Part shown: one piece after another, positions 21,091-33,300 of the stretch
Layout of the letters: every line of letters starts with the position of its first letter
Position numbering within the stretch: position 1 is the first letter of the stretch
Assembly (NCBI GenBank): GCA_033961575.1
Contig: CM066729.1
Span: 37,420,501 to 37,484,500, forward strand
Direction: 5' to 3'
Origin: Aselliscus stoliczkanus
Lineage: Eukaryota > Chordata > Mammalia > Chiroptera > Hipposideridae
DNA length: 64,000 nt
The notes under the pieces: generated by a model
The model's input: only the letters and a program-made list of their open reading frames with translations
What the model was told of the DNA's origin: nothing
The model's database searches: none
Position numbers and translations under genes: made by a program

Positions 21091-23455
21091 AAAATACTCG
21101 TAAAATATGCACAACCATTAAAAATATTAACTGTCATCCCCCATGAAATGGTGATAAAAGGATTTATGCAATAAAAACTTGCAGACAGAATTCATCCACA
21201 AAAATAACTTACAGTAAATGATAATAGAAGGCAGGAATAGTTCAGTGCAAGTGTTCCTTATGGTTTTACAAGTGTCATAACATACTGGAAGATGATAGAG
21301 ACCTTAAAAACATCATTTATCTTATGTCTCACTTAAGATTGATCTCAAAATACATAGGATGAACCACATAAATTGACCCTACTATAAAAATTCAAAGGGC
21401 TTGCCAGATTCATCTCTTTTTTATTTTAATCTTTTAAAAGCATGTTTAGATTATATTCATTTGATTTTTGTGAAGCTTTTCTCTAAAATAAATTGCCTAT
21501 ACATGCACACACTAACACATGTGGAATTCCTTTTCTGTAATCCTCAAAGAGTCTTTTGATTCTTCTTCTGATTCACCAAAAAAGAGTCAGCGAGGAAGTG
21601 CGATGCGTCCTGGGATTTGGATGGCTCCACAGTCACTGTGTACATTTACATGGAAACCAGATGGTTGCAGAAAATGTTTCTTTTTTATTAAAAAATGGAT
21701 TATTGAGGTGTTTCCACAGACTCTTATCCACTAATGGATAAAAAGTGCAAATCAAAAGTGAACTAAAGGGAAACGGCATCCAAAATAATCGGGCAGCTCA
21801 TCGCAGCTTAGCCACACATCCCACGGGACTCCTTAGAAAGTAGCATTTTAGTAGGACTTAGAACATTGCGGTGAAGAGTCCTGGGCTTCTGATATTCAGG
21901 GAAAGTGAGGGGAAAAGGGAAAGGGAAATCTTGGTCAAAAAAGTCTTTTGCCCCTTGCCCTTTGAAGACTTAATTTTTTTTTTTCCTTCCTGGAAACACT
22001 AGCCACAAGTTTATAAGATGGGATGTTTAAGGGGCTTCACTTTTTAATCTCGCAATATTAATTCCCTGAAGCTTTGAACTGACAGGCAGGCCAATGTAAA
22101 TGAGGCAGAACAACAGTCAGAGCCAGAATTTTTGTTGTACCATGACAAAAACTATGTTATTAGTGCTCAGTGATTAATGAGCATGCAAGAGGAAGGAATA
22201 TAACAAGTATAAGATTGTCTTGGTATGTGCAGGGCTTACACAATATCAGGGCAAAATGCACTCAACTTGACTACATTCTCATATGTACACAGATACACAT
22301 TTCATATAGAGTGGTTGTACCATAAGAGATATTTCATGTGAGTTTAGCATTTTAAAAAAATGCTAAAAAAAAAAGTCTAATGGACATTCATAGATTTGTG
22401 AAATGACACACACATACAGTAAACCTTGCTTAATAATGAATGTATTTATTGGTCACCTATACTGTATTTAAACCTTGTCTTAAGTAATTTAGATTCAGTA
22501 CCCAATGGTGAGTTAATTTCACTGGCAAAGCAAATTAACCAAATCTATGCATGCAATCACAGAGGATAAATTTAGTAAGAAATGCCATTAAACTTCAAAC
22601 AATTAGGGAAGGAAAAAAAAAAGCTTGGCATTAAGGGAGGGGAAGCACTTTTTTTAACAAAATACAAAGTGTTCTGGAAAAATATGATATTCTAACTAAA
22701 GCATAGCATTCCATTTTATGAAATTTAAATTAATAACATTCTCTTGCCTTATGCCCGACCACCAAAAATATTTAGAAGACTATAAGGCCTTGCTCACAAA
22801 TTATACATGTTTATGAAGCACAAATGAAATGTCAGCTGTTCATCAGGCTTGGATTAAACAGAAAAAAAGAAAGCCTAGAGAAAGTTAGTAAGGATGGGGA
22901 GGGGGTAAAGGGACAAGAGGCACAAAGAGGTAATCCATCAACCACATCGACTGCCCTGTGTCAAAGCTGCAAACAGCTGGGATATGCCAAGCCAATGAGA
23001 AAAGCAGCCCTGATATTTGAGGAATTACATAAAGTATAGGATAAATAACAGGATGATGACATAGTAATTGCTCATAATAGACATTAGGGAATTTTCATTT
23101 GATCAGTTGCTTGCTTAAAACTCCCTCAACTTGATCTCTTATTGTAAAGACTGGCTCCTCAAAATAAACAGACTCAGCACCACCCCACTATCCCAAGCAA
23201 TGAAAAGTAATTCATGGAATAAAAGTTTAAGGAATGTTATTTTCCCATACTACAGATAGATACAAAATTTTATTTTTTTAATCTTGTTTGGTATTATGAT
23301 AACATAATGTTTTAGAAATAATTGTTGCAGGTAAAGAAAAATCAAAGTCAAAAATGAAAGAAACAAATAAGCAAACAAACCATTTTTACTTGTAATGAGA
23401 AAAGGAAGTGCTACATAATAATTATGGTTTCGCACTTCTTTTCTTTTCACTACTA
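21091..23455. other. unannotated sequence, part possibly conserved non-coding
   Basis: About 21500-22200 is repeat-free with motifs such as GCTTTGAACTGACAGGCAGG and GTGATTAATGAGCATGC and looks like conserved regulatory DNA by texture only. A small hairpin TTTAGCATTT/AAATGCTAAA lies near 22343-22367. No gene is supported. Confidence 0.4.
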
Positions 23456-23530
23456 TTCCAGTCTTTTCTTTTTCTTTCCTTCCTCCCTTCTTCCTCCTTC
23501 CCTCCATTCCTCTTTCCTTCCTTCCTTGTA
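23456..23530. repeat. polypyrimidine CCTT-rich tract
   Basis: Imperfect CTTT/CCTT units on the plus strand, immediately upstream of the GGAA array with opposite strand bias. Confidence 0.8.
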
Positions 23531-23649
23531 TTCTTTTTTGTTTTAAACCCTAAAAGGAAACTCAGTCAATAGACATTTTGTTTATTCTTTCTGAGGTATC
23601 TCTCTGGACCTCATTTCTGAGTTTTCTTTTTTTACCAATGCTTTCTTTA

Positions 23650-23750
23650 GGAAGGAAGGAAGGAAGGAAGGAAGGAAGGAAGGAAGGAAGGAAGGAAGGA
23701 AGGAAGGAAGGAAGGAAGGAAGGAAGAAAGGGAGGGAGGAAGGAAGGAAA
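23650..23750. repeat. (GGAA)n microsatellite
   Basis: About 20 or more near-perfect AAGG/GGAA units, decaying to GGAGGGAGG at the 3' side. It encodes an artefactual Arg-Lys-Glu-Gly repeat frame. GGAA arrays are known ETS-factor binding substrates, but no function is shown here. Confidence 0.95.
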
Positions 23751-24078
23751 TTTTCCAGCAAGAAATGTGCGAATTTTTGCTTGCTGTTTTCTCCTTTCTC
23801 ATAGGATTAAATCTATAAAGAATTAGTATCTGGTTTTATTTAATTGTAATTTATCCCATCAATTTACATAATGATTCTTAGTTACTATTTTGGATTGTAC
23901 TCCTTGAAACACCACTTTCATTGTTCTGTAACCAATTCTGCTGCTCAAAGGGAAATTATACGCATAAAGAGACAATACAATTAAGAAGTCTATCTTTGTG
24001 GGTGAATTAATCGGGTTAAACTACAGATATGCAAAATAAGGTAAAACAACCGATGCTATTAGGTCATTTCATCCATAC
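23751..24078. other. unannotated sequence
   Basis: Nothing recognised. Confidence 0.5.
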
Positions 24079-24228
24079 AATTGGTTCTAAAAGCTAAAAT
24101 CACCTGGGAAGTTTTAAAAAGGACTGATGCCTGGACCCTACCACCCAAAGATTCTGAACTGATTGATCAAGGTGGGCCTTCAGGATCCTAAGTCCTTTAA
24201 ATTCCAACGGTGCAGCCAGGAACCAGAG
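24079..24228 (+). mobile_element. MER5A-like nonautonomous hAT-Charlie element
   Basis: TTGGTTCTAAAAGCTAAAAT, CACCTGGGAAGTTTT, TGCCTGGACCCTACCACCCA, GATTCTGAACTGATT and a terminal GGAACCAG follow the MER5 order. Diverged ancient DNA transposon. Confidence 0.7.
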
Positions 24229-24652
24229 ACAAAGAACACTGGTTGATGAGGAGGGAAGTCATTCATTGCAAGAAAGAAAGGATTGAAGCCAGGGAGGAAG
24301 CTGATCCTGTACAAGCACACTGGGAAGGTGGGCAAACATTTCCAACTCACCTATGACTTTCAAAAACTGTTTGTTGAATTAATCAGGGAGGCGGGGAGTG
24401 GAAGGAAACAGCAGGAGAAATAACTAATCACAAGTATCCCCTTGGAAACAACGGACCCTCTGAAGGTGGAGTCTAAGGACAAAATGAACCATCTAATGAA
24501 GAATATACAGCTTTTCAGCTAAGGCAAGTGAAGCCGGCATCAGGGTCTATCTTTGAAATGTAATCACATAACTAACCAAATCTATTTCAATGTCCCTTCC
24601 TCAATCCATAGTCCCTCAATAGAGGTAACAAAGAGTTCAGAAAGGGGATATA
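24229..24652. other. unannotated sequence
   Basis: Nothing recognised. Ends at the TA that flanks the mariner-like element. Confidence 0.5.
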
Positions 24653-24738
24653 TTTGGTTGTCGGAAAGGTCATGACTCATTTTTACAACAAAAAAAAAAC
24701 ACAGAAAAAAATACGTCATGACTTTTCCGACAACCCAA
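24653..24738. mobile_element. mariner-like miniature inverted-repeat element
   Basis: The left end TTGGTTGTCGGAAAGGTCAT reappears inverted on the right (ATGACTTTTCCGACAACCCAA). About 31-bp arms differ at a few sites and surround a short A-rich loop. The total is near 86 bp, preceded by TA at 24651-24652 (TA target is expected for Tc1/mariner). Size and layout match MADE1-type elements. It has no coding capacity and would need a transposase in trans. Confidence 0.85.
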
Positions 24739-27700
24739 CAGGATTGCAATTCTAAGAGGGCTCCAGTTCTGCTGGCCTGTGACAGCTAAGAAAGGAATGG
24801 CTTTCCCTGGTTTATACAAAACAATTTTTTTTTTTCCCCAGAGGTCTGTCTTTCCCTATGCCACTGAATTCTGCCTACTGCTAGATTGAACAAGGAGGCC
24901 AAACTTGGCCACGAGACATAACTACTCATACCTATCAGATGAGCCACAGAAGAGAGAAAACACACTCCAGAGAGGCTGAGTTAGTAAGAAGCTCAGAGCT
25001 ATTTGCTAAGAGCTCAACATTTGAGACTATGTAAATTAACTTCATTTTGAGTTAGGAGAGATAGCCCTTCCTGTATTCTCTGGGCTAATTGTGATAATCT
25101 TCCTCAGTCCTTTTTATGAAACTGACTACAATGTTGTCCTCTATTGTTTGGATTTAGCAAGCCCAAAACTGAGGTGAGCTCAGCATGGGCTTGAAGCTTA
25201 GATAACAAATTTTATAAAATGGGAAAAGTTTGTTCCAGTGAAAGAGAAGACATTTGAATATTCTATAAGTATAATGTTCAATATAAGTACTTACATGTAT
25301 AATTTGGATTCATGCAGTAAAGGAAGATGACTTCACAACCCCATAGCTAAAAATTTTTGAAGCACCTTAATTTTTGTTATGATGTGTTAGGTAGGATACA
25401 TTTTCATTATTTATGTTTCTTGTATTTGTTTTAATCAAAGTAATATGAAATAATTCGAAGAAGAGAAGTTCCATAATCAGTTTTATTGATAATTCGGCTG
25501 ATATTTGATCCATTATGAAAATATTGTGTATCATATATGTATGTATATATAATAAATTTATTTTTTAATCCATTTTTATTAAACTAAGACTTCAATCCAT
25601 TTATAACAAGAAAAATTTACTTTTGGTATCCTTATATACTATTTACTACTTAATTCTTAGAGAAATAGGCATTGGCAGAATTTATGTAAAATAAGTTTTA
25701 GAGAATTTATTATGTTTTAAACCTTGATTTTGTTAAGATTTCAAAATGGCTGTCCTGAATTCATCTTTGGTATTACTGTTTATAATGATCATTTTATATA
25801 AAATAGTAATTGTAACCCACCTGACCTTTTTACCCTTTTCACAGAGATGTTAAAATTCCAGTGAAATCACATACTGCTCTATGTAAGTCACAGGAAGCTA
25901 TCTTTTCAAAAAATATGACAGAAAGTCTTGTAATAACATTTCCTGAGTACAATCTTGGGAGCTTTCAGGGGGACCATATGAAGTCATAGAAACAGAGCCT
26001 CCTATAAAAAGTGAAAAATATTAATAAATACAACATTTCTCTCTCATCAAATAAAAGCTCACCACAAAAGAGTAGCTCATAACTTAGGGAGAAAATATTT
26101 GGTATCTTAAAGCAATTCAATGAAAAGATTCAAAGTTACACTCTTTTTATACTGAGAGTAAGGTTAGGTCTCAAGAAACTCAAAATAAGTCACTTATCAG
26201 TGTTTAAAATAAAATACATATTTAATACACATCAGTTGCTGACCATTTATTTTAAGCTTTAAAGAGATTCTCCATTAAAATGCTGTATTTTTTCTTTAAA
26301 AGTTTTGTGATAGGTTTCTAGCCATTTTCATTTATTGCTACACAGAAGAGAATGTCTGGGCAGGTGATTTAGTTAAATAGATGGCTGCTAAATGAGAATG
26401 AACTTTGACTCATTTAAATTAACTTCAATATTTATTGTTACAAGCTTGACAATGCTCTTGGAAATGATTAAGCATGACCTCTAGAATAAATTAATTTAAT
26501 AAAAAGGACTAAATAGTAACACAACATTCTATTTAAGACATACCACCATTATTTTGAAATCAGGACCCCATAAAAGGTTTGACATGCGGTACAATAGAGT
26601 CAAATCTGATTTTTAAAAAACAATCTCAGTAATTGTGTATAATTTTACCTAGAGAAATTCAATGCAAGCTGCTATGAAAATGATGAGGACAACTACACCA
26701 AAGAGAACAAAGTAGTGGAGTCTTGTTTGTAAATTTCAGTGAAATAGGAAGTGATTCTGTCTTCATGTTACAACTGCTTCGATTGACAACATTTATCATC
26801 TACCTATGTAGAATCATTGTTTAATTTAGAAATTATTTGAGTCTACCTATGAATTAAATTACAAGCCTAGGAGTAACATAGGGGGAGATATAGAATACCA
26901 TCACTATTAATATTTAATCTCCATATATAATATATATTTTTAAGCTAGAAGGAAATTCAGTAAGAAAAATAATTTTGATTTCCTTGCTATCAATAAGGCA
27001 TTTCTCCATTAGTGCCTGTAATGACTTTCTGTGATTCAGGAGAATAAGACCTCTCAGACCTATGGTTCAAAAACCTAAGCTTAAAGGAGATTTCAGTTTA
27101 ATTTATTGATTCCACACACACACATCCTTTTGCTAGTTTCCAGAACACGTTTACTGATATTAATGTTAACCTCCATCTTTTTAGTTCAACATGTCACTAT
27201 CAAAAGAAAAAAAAAAATGGCTCTAATACAAGCTCCCAGAGGAGTCATTGTCACCTGGAATGATTTCCTGTTGCTGCATCCATGTGTTCCTTGTCCTGTA
27301 ACCAGGCATGTACACTCTATGGACAAAGTCCCAGTCTGCCATATGCTCTCCACACTCTGAAGCCCCAGTCAAACACTATATATTCAGAAAGTGCCCAAGA
27401 TGTGCCCCTGGAACTGAATCCTTGTAAGAGAGCATTGTTAAAACAGGACAGTGGCCCTTGCTTCACCTCCAGCTTCCTACACGAACAGATATGAAAAGAT
27501 ATAGCTCTGTATGCAAGTGTATTTTTCACATGGTGACTAATGCTGAATATAATCTATACTCAACCATTACAGGAAAGGAAAGATGATATCAGCAACCAAC
27601 CCTGCATGACAGTCTACCTGTCCTTTGTGACTATTTTCAATACTGTTTACCAAAGGAAAACTGGTTTTCAAAAAACCCATCCCCTTTGTTAAGAATGCAA

Positions 27701-27809
27701 GAGAATTCACAGATGCTGTCTATTCACAAAATTCTTAGGTTTAGAATGTATCATTTATCTGGTAGTGATATCATCAGAGGCTGCTTGTACTCAGCCATGC
27801 TGAACAATC
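24739..27809. other. unannotated AT-rich sequence
   Basis: Long stretch of mostly unique AT-rich DNA. Short A/T runs and a small CA run near 27115-27125 are the only simple features seen. The overlapping small frames at 27106-27529 lie on both strands and have no known domain. Confidence 0.45.
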
Positions 27810-28175
27810 CAATAGTCTTCACTGTGCCTCACATATTCTCCAGGAACCAGGCCCTTAAACAAGCTGTTCCAACCACCAGAAACCTGGCCTTTCCCATTTC
27901 CTAAGACCCTTCCCTTCAATTTCTACTCATTCTTCCTCCACCAGCTGAAATTTCATTTCCTCCCAGAAGTTTCCCTGAATGCCTAATAGATGAAGGTAGG
28001 TGTCATAGACCCTCCTCCTTACACAGTGCAATAATTATCGCCTATATCTTAACTGCCCATTTGCTTGCAGGTCTCCTCAACCCTAAACTGTCAATTTTGG
28101 AGAGCTGGGCTGTGTCTTGGTCCCCACTGTGTCCCAAATGCCTAGGAACCTCATAGGTAACTACTACTGAATTGA
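27810..28175 (+). mobile_element. LINE-2 3' end
   Basis: Pyrimidine-rich sequence with CCCAGAAGTTTCCCTGAATG, then GTCAATTTTGGAGAGCTGGG, CTGTGTCTTGGTCCCCACTG, TGTCCCAAATGCCTAGGAAC and CATAGGTAACTACTACTGAA. This is the plus-strand L2 3' order (GAGGCCTTCCCTGA ... GCAGGGATTTTTGTC ... CCCCAGTGCCTAGAA). Confidence 0.7.
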
Positions 28176-28280
28176 AATGTAATTTGAGGCTGTAAAGATT
28201 TCTTTATGCTAAAGAAATCTTTTTTGAGATAACATTTTTTTTCTGAATTTTTACGAGTATTTGGGAAGTGTATCTATGTT

Positions 28281-28283
<3 letters not shown>

Positions 28284-28331
<48 letters not shown>
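28284..28331. repeat. (GT)n microsatellite
   Basis: About 24 uninterrupted GT units. Confidence 0.95.
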
Positions 28332-28332
<1 letters not shown>

Positions 28333-28589
28333 GGGAAACATAGAAGCTGCAAGAAAAGGAGAGGAAAGAGTGAGGGTAGGAAATGAATCTCAGTCCTGAG
28401 GGGGATCAAAATTTTGCCACTGTAAAACATGCCTTTGGGGATATTGATTTTGAAGAAATTAAGCTGATTATGAAGAAACAAAAGACTCAGAAAGAATCTT
28501 TGATCCTCGCACATTACCTGCCTAGAGGAATTCAGATAGAAAAACCTTCTTAAAAGACGGGAACATCACCTTAGCATCATAATTTAAAC

Positions 28590-28971
28590 TACCTGTGGCA
28601 AACAAGGAGAAATCTAGCAAAGCCTGTTTGTTGAACTTCCCTGTGTCCCACTGTTTCTGGGTGGCCCAGCAAGAATTTGTTTACCACGTGGTTGCTCTTA
28701 CTCGTCTACCTATAAATTACCTGCTTTCCCTTTGAAATCCCAGACCCCTAACCCCTTCTCCTTTGTCTAAAATGTCATATAAACCTCGACTGCCCAATGC
28801 ATCTTTGGGTCTCATATTGTGACGGCACCCCCACATGTATATCCATAATAAAATGTGGGCATTTTCTCCTATTAACCTGTTTCATGTTAATTTGATTATT
28901 AGCCCAAACAGAAAAACTTAGAAAGGTAGGAGGAAAATTATTTCTTGCACCCCACAGTCTTGTTTTCAGGG
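28590..28971 (+). mobile_element. probable solo ERV1-type LTR
   Basis: The 3' part has LTR-like features: TCATATAAACCTCGACTGCC (TATA-like ATATAAA), CATCTTTGGGTCTCATATTG, the polyadenylation signal AATAAA (28846-28851), CCTGTTTCATGTTAATTTGA and an end at CACCCCACA. This order (TATA, R region, signal, then a GTCAATTT-type U5) is typical of gammaretrovirus-like LTRs. The 5' boundary is uncertain and no internal viral genes are present. Confidence 0.5.
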
Positions 28972-29420
28972 CTGTGTTCCTGTAACCGAGGGAAATGCTC
29001 TGTCTCTCTGACTCCATCTTGTTCAAGCCTGCTTTGTTCCCATGGCCTTCAGGCTAATAGCTTCTGCTTAGTCTTGCATGTAGACATGCTAATCATTAGC
29101 AGAATTCTGCTTGTGGCTTGAGGAGATAAGGGAAGTATGTACTGTTTATCAAAGATTTGCAGGAACCTCGTGATGGGACTCACATCAACTAGCACAATCT
29201 CCCTCGGACCCCTGCTGGCATTCAGATGTCTGTGGTGGTCAATCACCTCTTGCCTCTCCCATTTCCTCTTCCCCTGACAAAAAAGAAGCCTGAACTCAGT
29301 ACTTTCTAAACATGGACTTGAGGAACTATTAGGCTTCCCATCTTCTCGGTTGGCGCCTTTTCCATCAAAGTCCTTCAGTTACTCCAAATTCTGGTATTTT
29401 GAATTTTGGCCATTTGAAGC
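28972..29420 (+). mobile_element. possible second LTR-like fragment
   Basis: TCTGACTCCATCTTGTTCAA, then AAAAGAAGCCTGAACTCAGT and CTTCTCGGTTGGCGCC are reminiscent of class I ERV LTRs. No clear TG...CA boundaries or target duplication are seen, so the assignment is weak. Confidence 0.35.
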
Positions 29421-29459
29421 ATAGGACACATGGACTTTGGACTGGTAATCATCACTCAC

Positions 29460-29600
29460 ATGACATTTCATTCTGCTGTCACACCATCAACTACTTTTGT
29501 AGAACCCCTGCCTCCTTCACTAGACTGTAAACACCTAGAAGGTAGGGATTATGATTTTTTTTATCATTATCCATCATGCCTTAGCAGATCAGGGTGAGGG
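29460..29600 (+). mobile_element. LINE-2 3' fragment
   Basis: CTAGACTGTAAACACCTAGA and AGGTAGGGATTATGATTTTT match the L2 pattern (CTAGAATGTAAGCTCC ... GCAGGGATTTTTGTC). Confidence 0.6.
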
Positions 29601-29774
29601 CAATAGGAAAAAAGGGGGGTGGGGGTGGCTATATTTTTACACTCCCAGAGTAGAAGTTTAGAATCATGTAGAATGAAATCTGGATAAGAGTTCTTTTTAT
29701 GGCAGTCACAACAATTTAGGCCCTGTATTTAGTATGATTTCTAGAAAATATTGTACAGAATAGTTCCATGATAA

Positions 29775-29885
29775 ATATTGGCTAAATTAGGGTAACTAGG
29801 TAAAATAAATGAGATAGCATAGGTGGTAAACTTCATATAATACCTAACACATAGTAGGCACTCAACAAATGCTCATTCCTCTGCC
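29775..29885 (+). mobile_element. MIR or L2 3'-end fragment
   Basis: CATAATACCTAACACATAGT, AGGCACTCAACAAATGCTCA is the shared 3' terminal motif of MIR and L2. Confidence 0.6.
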
Positions 29886-29984
29886 CTATTTAATTATTTG
29901 TCTTGTAGCCTACCACCTTGGTAGCATTATATATGGGTTCCAATGTCATGTGAACTCAGTGCTAAATTAGGTCTCCATGACAAG

Positions 29985-30110
29985 AATTTTCAATGCATAT
30001 TCTTAGGCCCACCCCATACCTACTGAATCAGGAATTTTTGAGGTGGGGCACAGCCATCTGTATTTAAACAGGTTCTCCACATGCGTGACTTTAAGTGTGA
30101 GAACCATTGC
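29985..30110 (+). mobile_element. MER5-like hAT-Charlie fragment
   Basis: GGCCCACCCCATACCTACTG, AATCAGGAATTTTTGAGGTG, GGGCACAGCCATCTGTATTT and TGAGAACCATTG follow the MER5 order to its 3' end. Confidence 0.8.
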
Positions 30111-30205
30111 TCTACACCAAAGGGGGAAGTACCCATTTAAAATAGAGGCAAATAACCTGGAGGGAAGCCTGAAAGGTAGGAAATAACCATGTTAGCTCAT
30201 TTCTT

Positions 30206-30366
30206 GCTGCTAAAAGTGTGATCCCAGGACACGCATCATCACATGGCTGGAAGCTTAGCAGAAATGCTGGATTTCAGGCCCATCCCAGATCTGCTATATC
30301 AGAAACTGCATTTTAAAGAGACCCCCAAGTGATTCACATGCACATTTAAGTATGAGAAGCACTAAT
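30206..30366 (+). mobile_element. MER5A-like hAT-Charlie element
   Basis: AAAAGTGTGATCCCAGGACA, TTTCAGGCCCATCCCAGATC, ATATCAGAAACTGCATTTTA, CCCAAGTGATTCACATGCAC and TGAGAAGCACT follow the MER5A order. It is a second copy of this family within 250 bp. Confidence 0.8.
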
Positions 30367-33300
30367 CTAGTGAGTATTTTGAGTAGCAGAAGGTGAGCTG
30401 TGGGAGAAAACAAAAACAAAAACAAAAACCAAATAAAAATTATATTTAAAAAAATTTAAATCTCCAATCTCTCTCAAACAGAGGGGCTGTGTAGAAAGTA
30501 ACGGGCATTTTATCACATACAATTTCTCTAATTAAATTTTACATTATCCATCGTAAGTCAAATAGCTGGGGTTGGGGGTGTGGGGAAGCCTACAGCATTT
30601 TAACTGTGTTTTCCAACAAGAGAGTAAGAGGCAAGAGTGAGAACAAGTAGGCCACGTTTTAAAGCCCAAGACATGTTAAATGAATCTACTGTGTATTTGT
30701 AGCTGGGTCACATAAACATTGTGAGAGAATTTTTAAATTCTTCATCTTTTGTCCCACATTCTTACATACATGCACATTTTTCACATATTTAACAAGTAAT
30801 ACTTTTATCACCACGATTTTGCTATTGATTGCTTCTTTAACAACAAAATGCATCACAAACAAAAATGAATGAAGCTGTCTGAGGAGAAAATTCCATAGTA
30901 GCTTTACTGTCAATGCCCATCATAAATAACCATGACATCATAGGAGCCTTATCTACGGGTTGCCGCTACTGATCGATGGCATCACTCTAGTAGTGTAAAT
31001 AGCTTCTAATGTCCCATCTTCCACCTTCAAATAGGCTCTGATTATTTATGATAGCTGTTAGGTTACAAGTCTGAGCTGTGGTTTGGATTTATTTTCTACT
31101 TATAGCTGCTGTGGATTTCAAGTTAGATAGGATTATTTTTTAGTTAAGATGATGAACTGAGATAGAACTGTCACTGAGCCAGGTACACCATCATCTTGTC
31201 TGGCTGGTGTCACCATCTGACTATGAATTCACAGTGCCAGAATGCTTTCCATATTATCATTGTCAACCAAAAAATATTAAAAATAGGAGTTAAGCACTGG
31301 TTGCTGCAACATACAAAAGAAAAAAAAAATGTACGTATGCAGCTTTCTACACAATTAAAATGTTTTTAAAATACATTTAGCCCTTTGTTCCTAAATTGTA
31401 AAAAGGTGTACCATCTGCATTGTGTGTATTTTATGATAATGAAAGTGTTTCAACTTGAATGTGACAGCTAGAGATGATTTAGGAGGTCAAAGGAAATCCA
31501 TCACCTCTTGTGCAAGGTATTCTTCATAATCATAAAAGAGACTGGCAGGTAACCTGGGCAAGAATACATTTTGCAGAGAGAAATAGATGGGAGCTGTGTG
31601 TCTACAAAAAACAGGCAGGTGAAGTTTAAAAATTCGTCAATTATCCAGATATTCTGTCAATATGACAACAAATACTTGAATAATTCTGAACATTAGTGAG
31701 GCATGGTAAGTTATCAAAATGTTTATGAACTAGGTCAGGATAATAGACTATATTCTTCACATTTTCAGATTAATTTAGCATGATGTAAATAAAAGATTTT
31801 TCTTCTGAATTGCCACTTTAATTAGGATTTGGCCAATTCATTACTCGAATTTCCTCTACGTTAAGTCATTCTTTCTCATTGAGAAAATTGTGCTAAAAAT
31901 GTAAGTTCTCATAATCAAGGGGAAAGTTTTCACGATGCAAAATAGTATGTGGTTAATACCTGATAGCTATATTTTTGATACATTTTCAAGATAACTTTAA
32001 GAAGAAATTCAATAGTCATGAGGCGGTTTAAAATTCTCAGATTTCAATATTTATTCTGTCATATCTTATGATTCATCAGTTAACCAAGCTCTAAGGAAAT
32101 ATGAATAATATTTAAACATCTGTATGGCAAAATTATCTAATTTAATTTTGGATTATTTTGTATGTTTTTTAATTATACACAAAATAACTGATATATTTGG
32201 CATTTTTACATGTTTTTTAATCTATATAAAAATAACTGCAAATCAGTTTGCCCCTCACAACATTTTACAAACATATTAATAGTAAAAGTATATCTAAACT
32301 TAAACATTGCAAAGAAAAGTAAACACCTATTTGAAAATGCTCTACCTCTACTAAATGGTAGCTGTTTAAACATTTCTTCCCAGTATGCTTTGCACTGCTA
32401 AAAGTCTTAAGTAAACTGAAAATCAGTAGAGAGAAAGTGGGAATGTGGCCGCTAGGAGCTGACAATAGCTGTTTTGTCACATCTAGGCCCTGGTACTTAC
32501 TCAGGAAGTGGGGATTCGTCCAGCCAGCTGATGCCAGGGGACAATGATTTATTGCCTGGTGTCCTCAGTGGCAATTGGACCCTTTCCCACTGTCACTCAC
32601 AACTTGCAAAGATTGTGTCCTAAAGAAGAGGTTCCCCTCCGTTCTAAAGAGATTACAATGCCTGTCATAAAGTGTCTTTTAGCAGAGGGAAACGGGTATG
32701 AAAATGGGCAAAGAAAGGAAACAATCAGAAGAGGAGAGAAGATGGATGTTCTGTAACCTTTTCTCAGAGACCCATTTCTTCTACTTTTTCTCCTGTCTTG
32801 AGCAGGTTTTTGTTTTGGCTGATGACAATGCGTAATAGCCTGATAAATTGATTTTGTGAGTCTTTTTTTCTCATCTCTTTGAGAAGACACTAACTCATTG
32901 GGACTTCAGAGGGCTCGGAAAGGCAGGAGACAACAATTAGTTTGTTGAAGATGTCAGAAAGTAGCTTCAGAGTTTTGCCAGGAGAAATCCTTCCTGACAG
33001 ATCAGTGCTGACAATGTTGGCAGCTGCTTGAAAAGTGCAGCAAGCAGCTTCATCATCTTAGGGCCCAAGGAGGAAGGCCGTTGCACAGTAACTCTGCATT
33101 CTGGCTCAGTCCCCAAAGCTGTGAATTCCTCCTGACTCACCAGAATTAAAAGGGAATGTTGTAAAAAAATAAAAATAAAAAAATAAGTCCAAGAACTGGA
33201 TTCTACTAAACATCTTGTTAAGTATTCTCTTTAAAGCTAAACAAATAGAAAATTAAATTGCTGTTCATTTAAATTTAAATCAGTGCCTACATAAATCTCT

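Noticed and set aside
23578..23826. Basic Arg-Lys-Glu-Gly repeat protein
   Set aside because: Artefact of the GGAA array.
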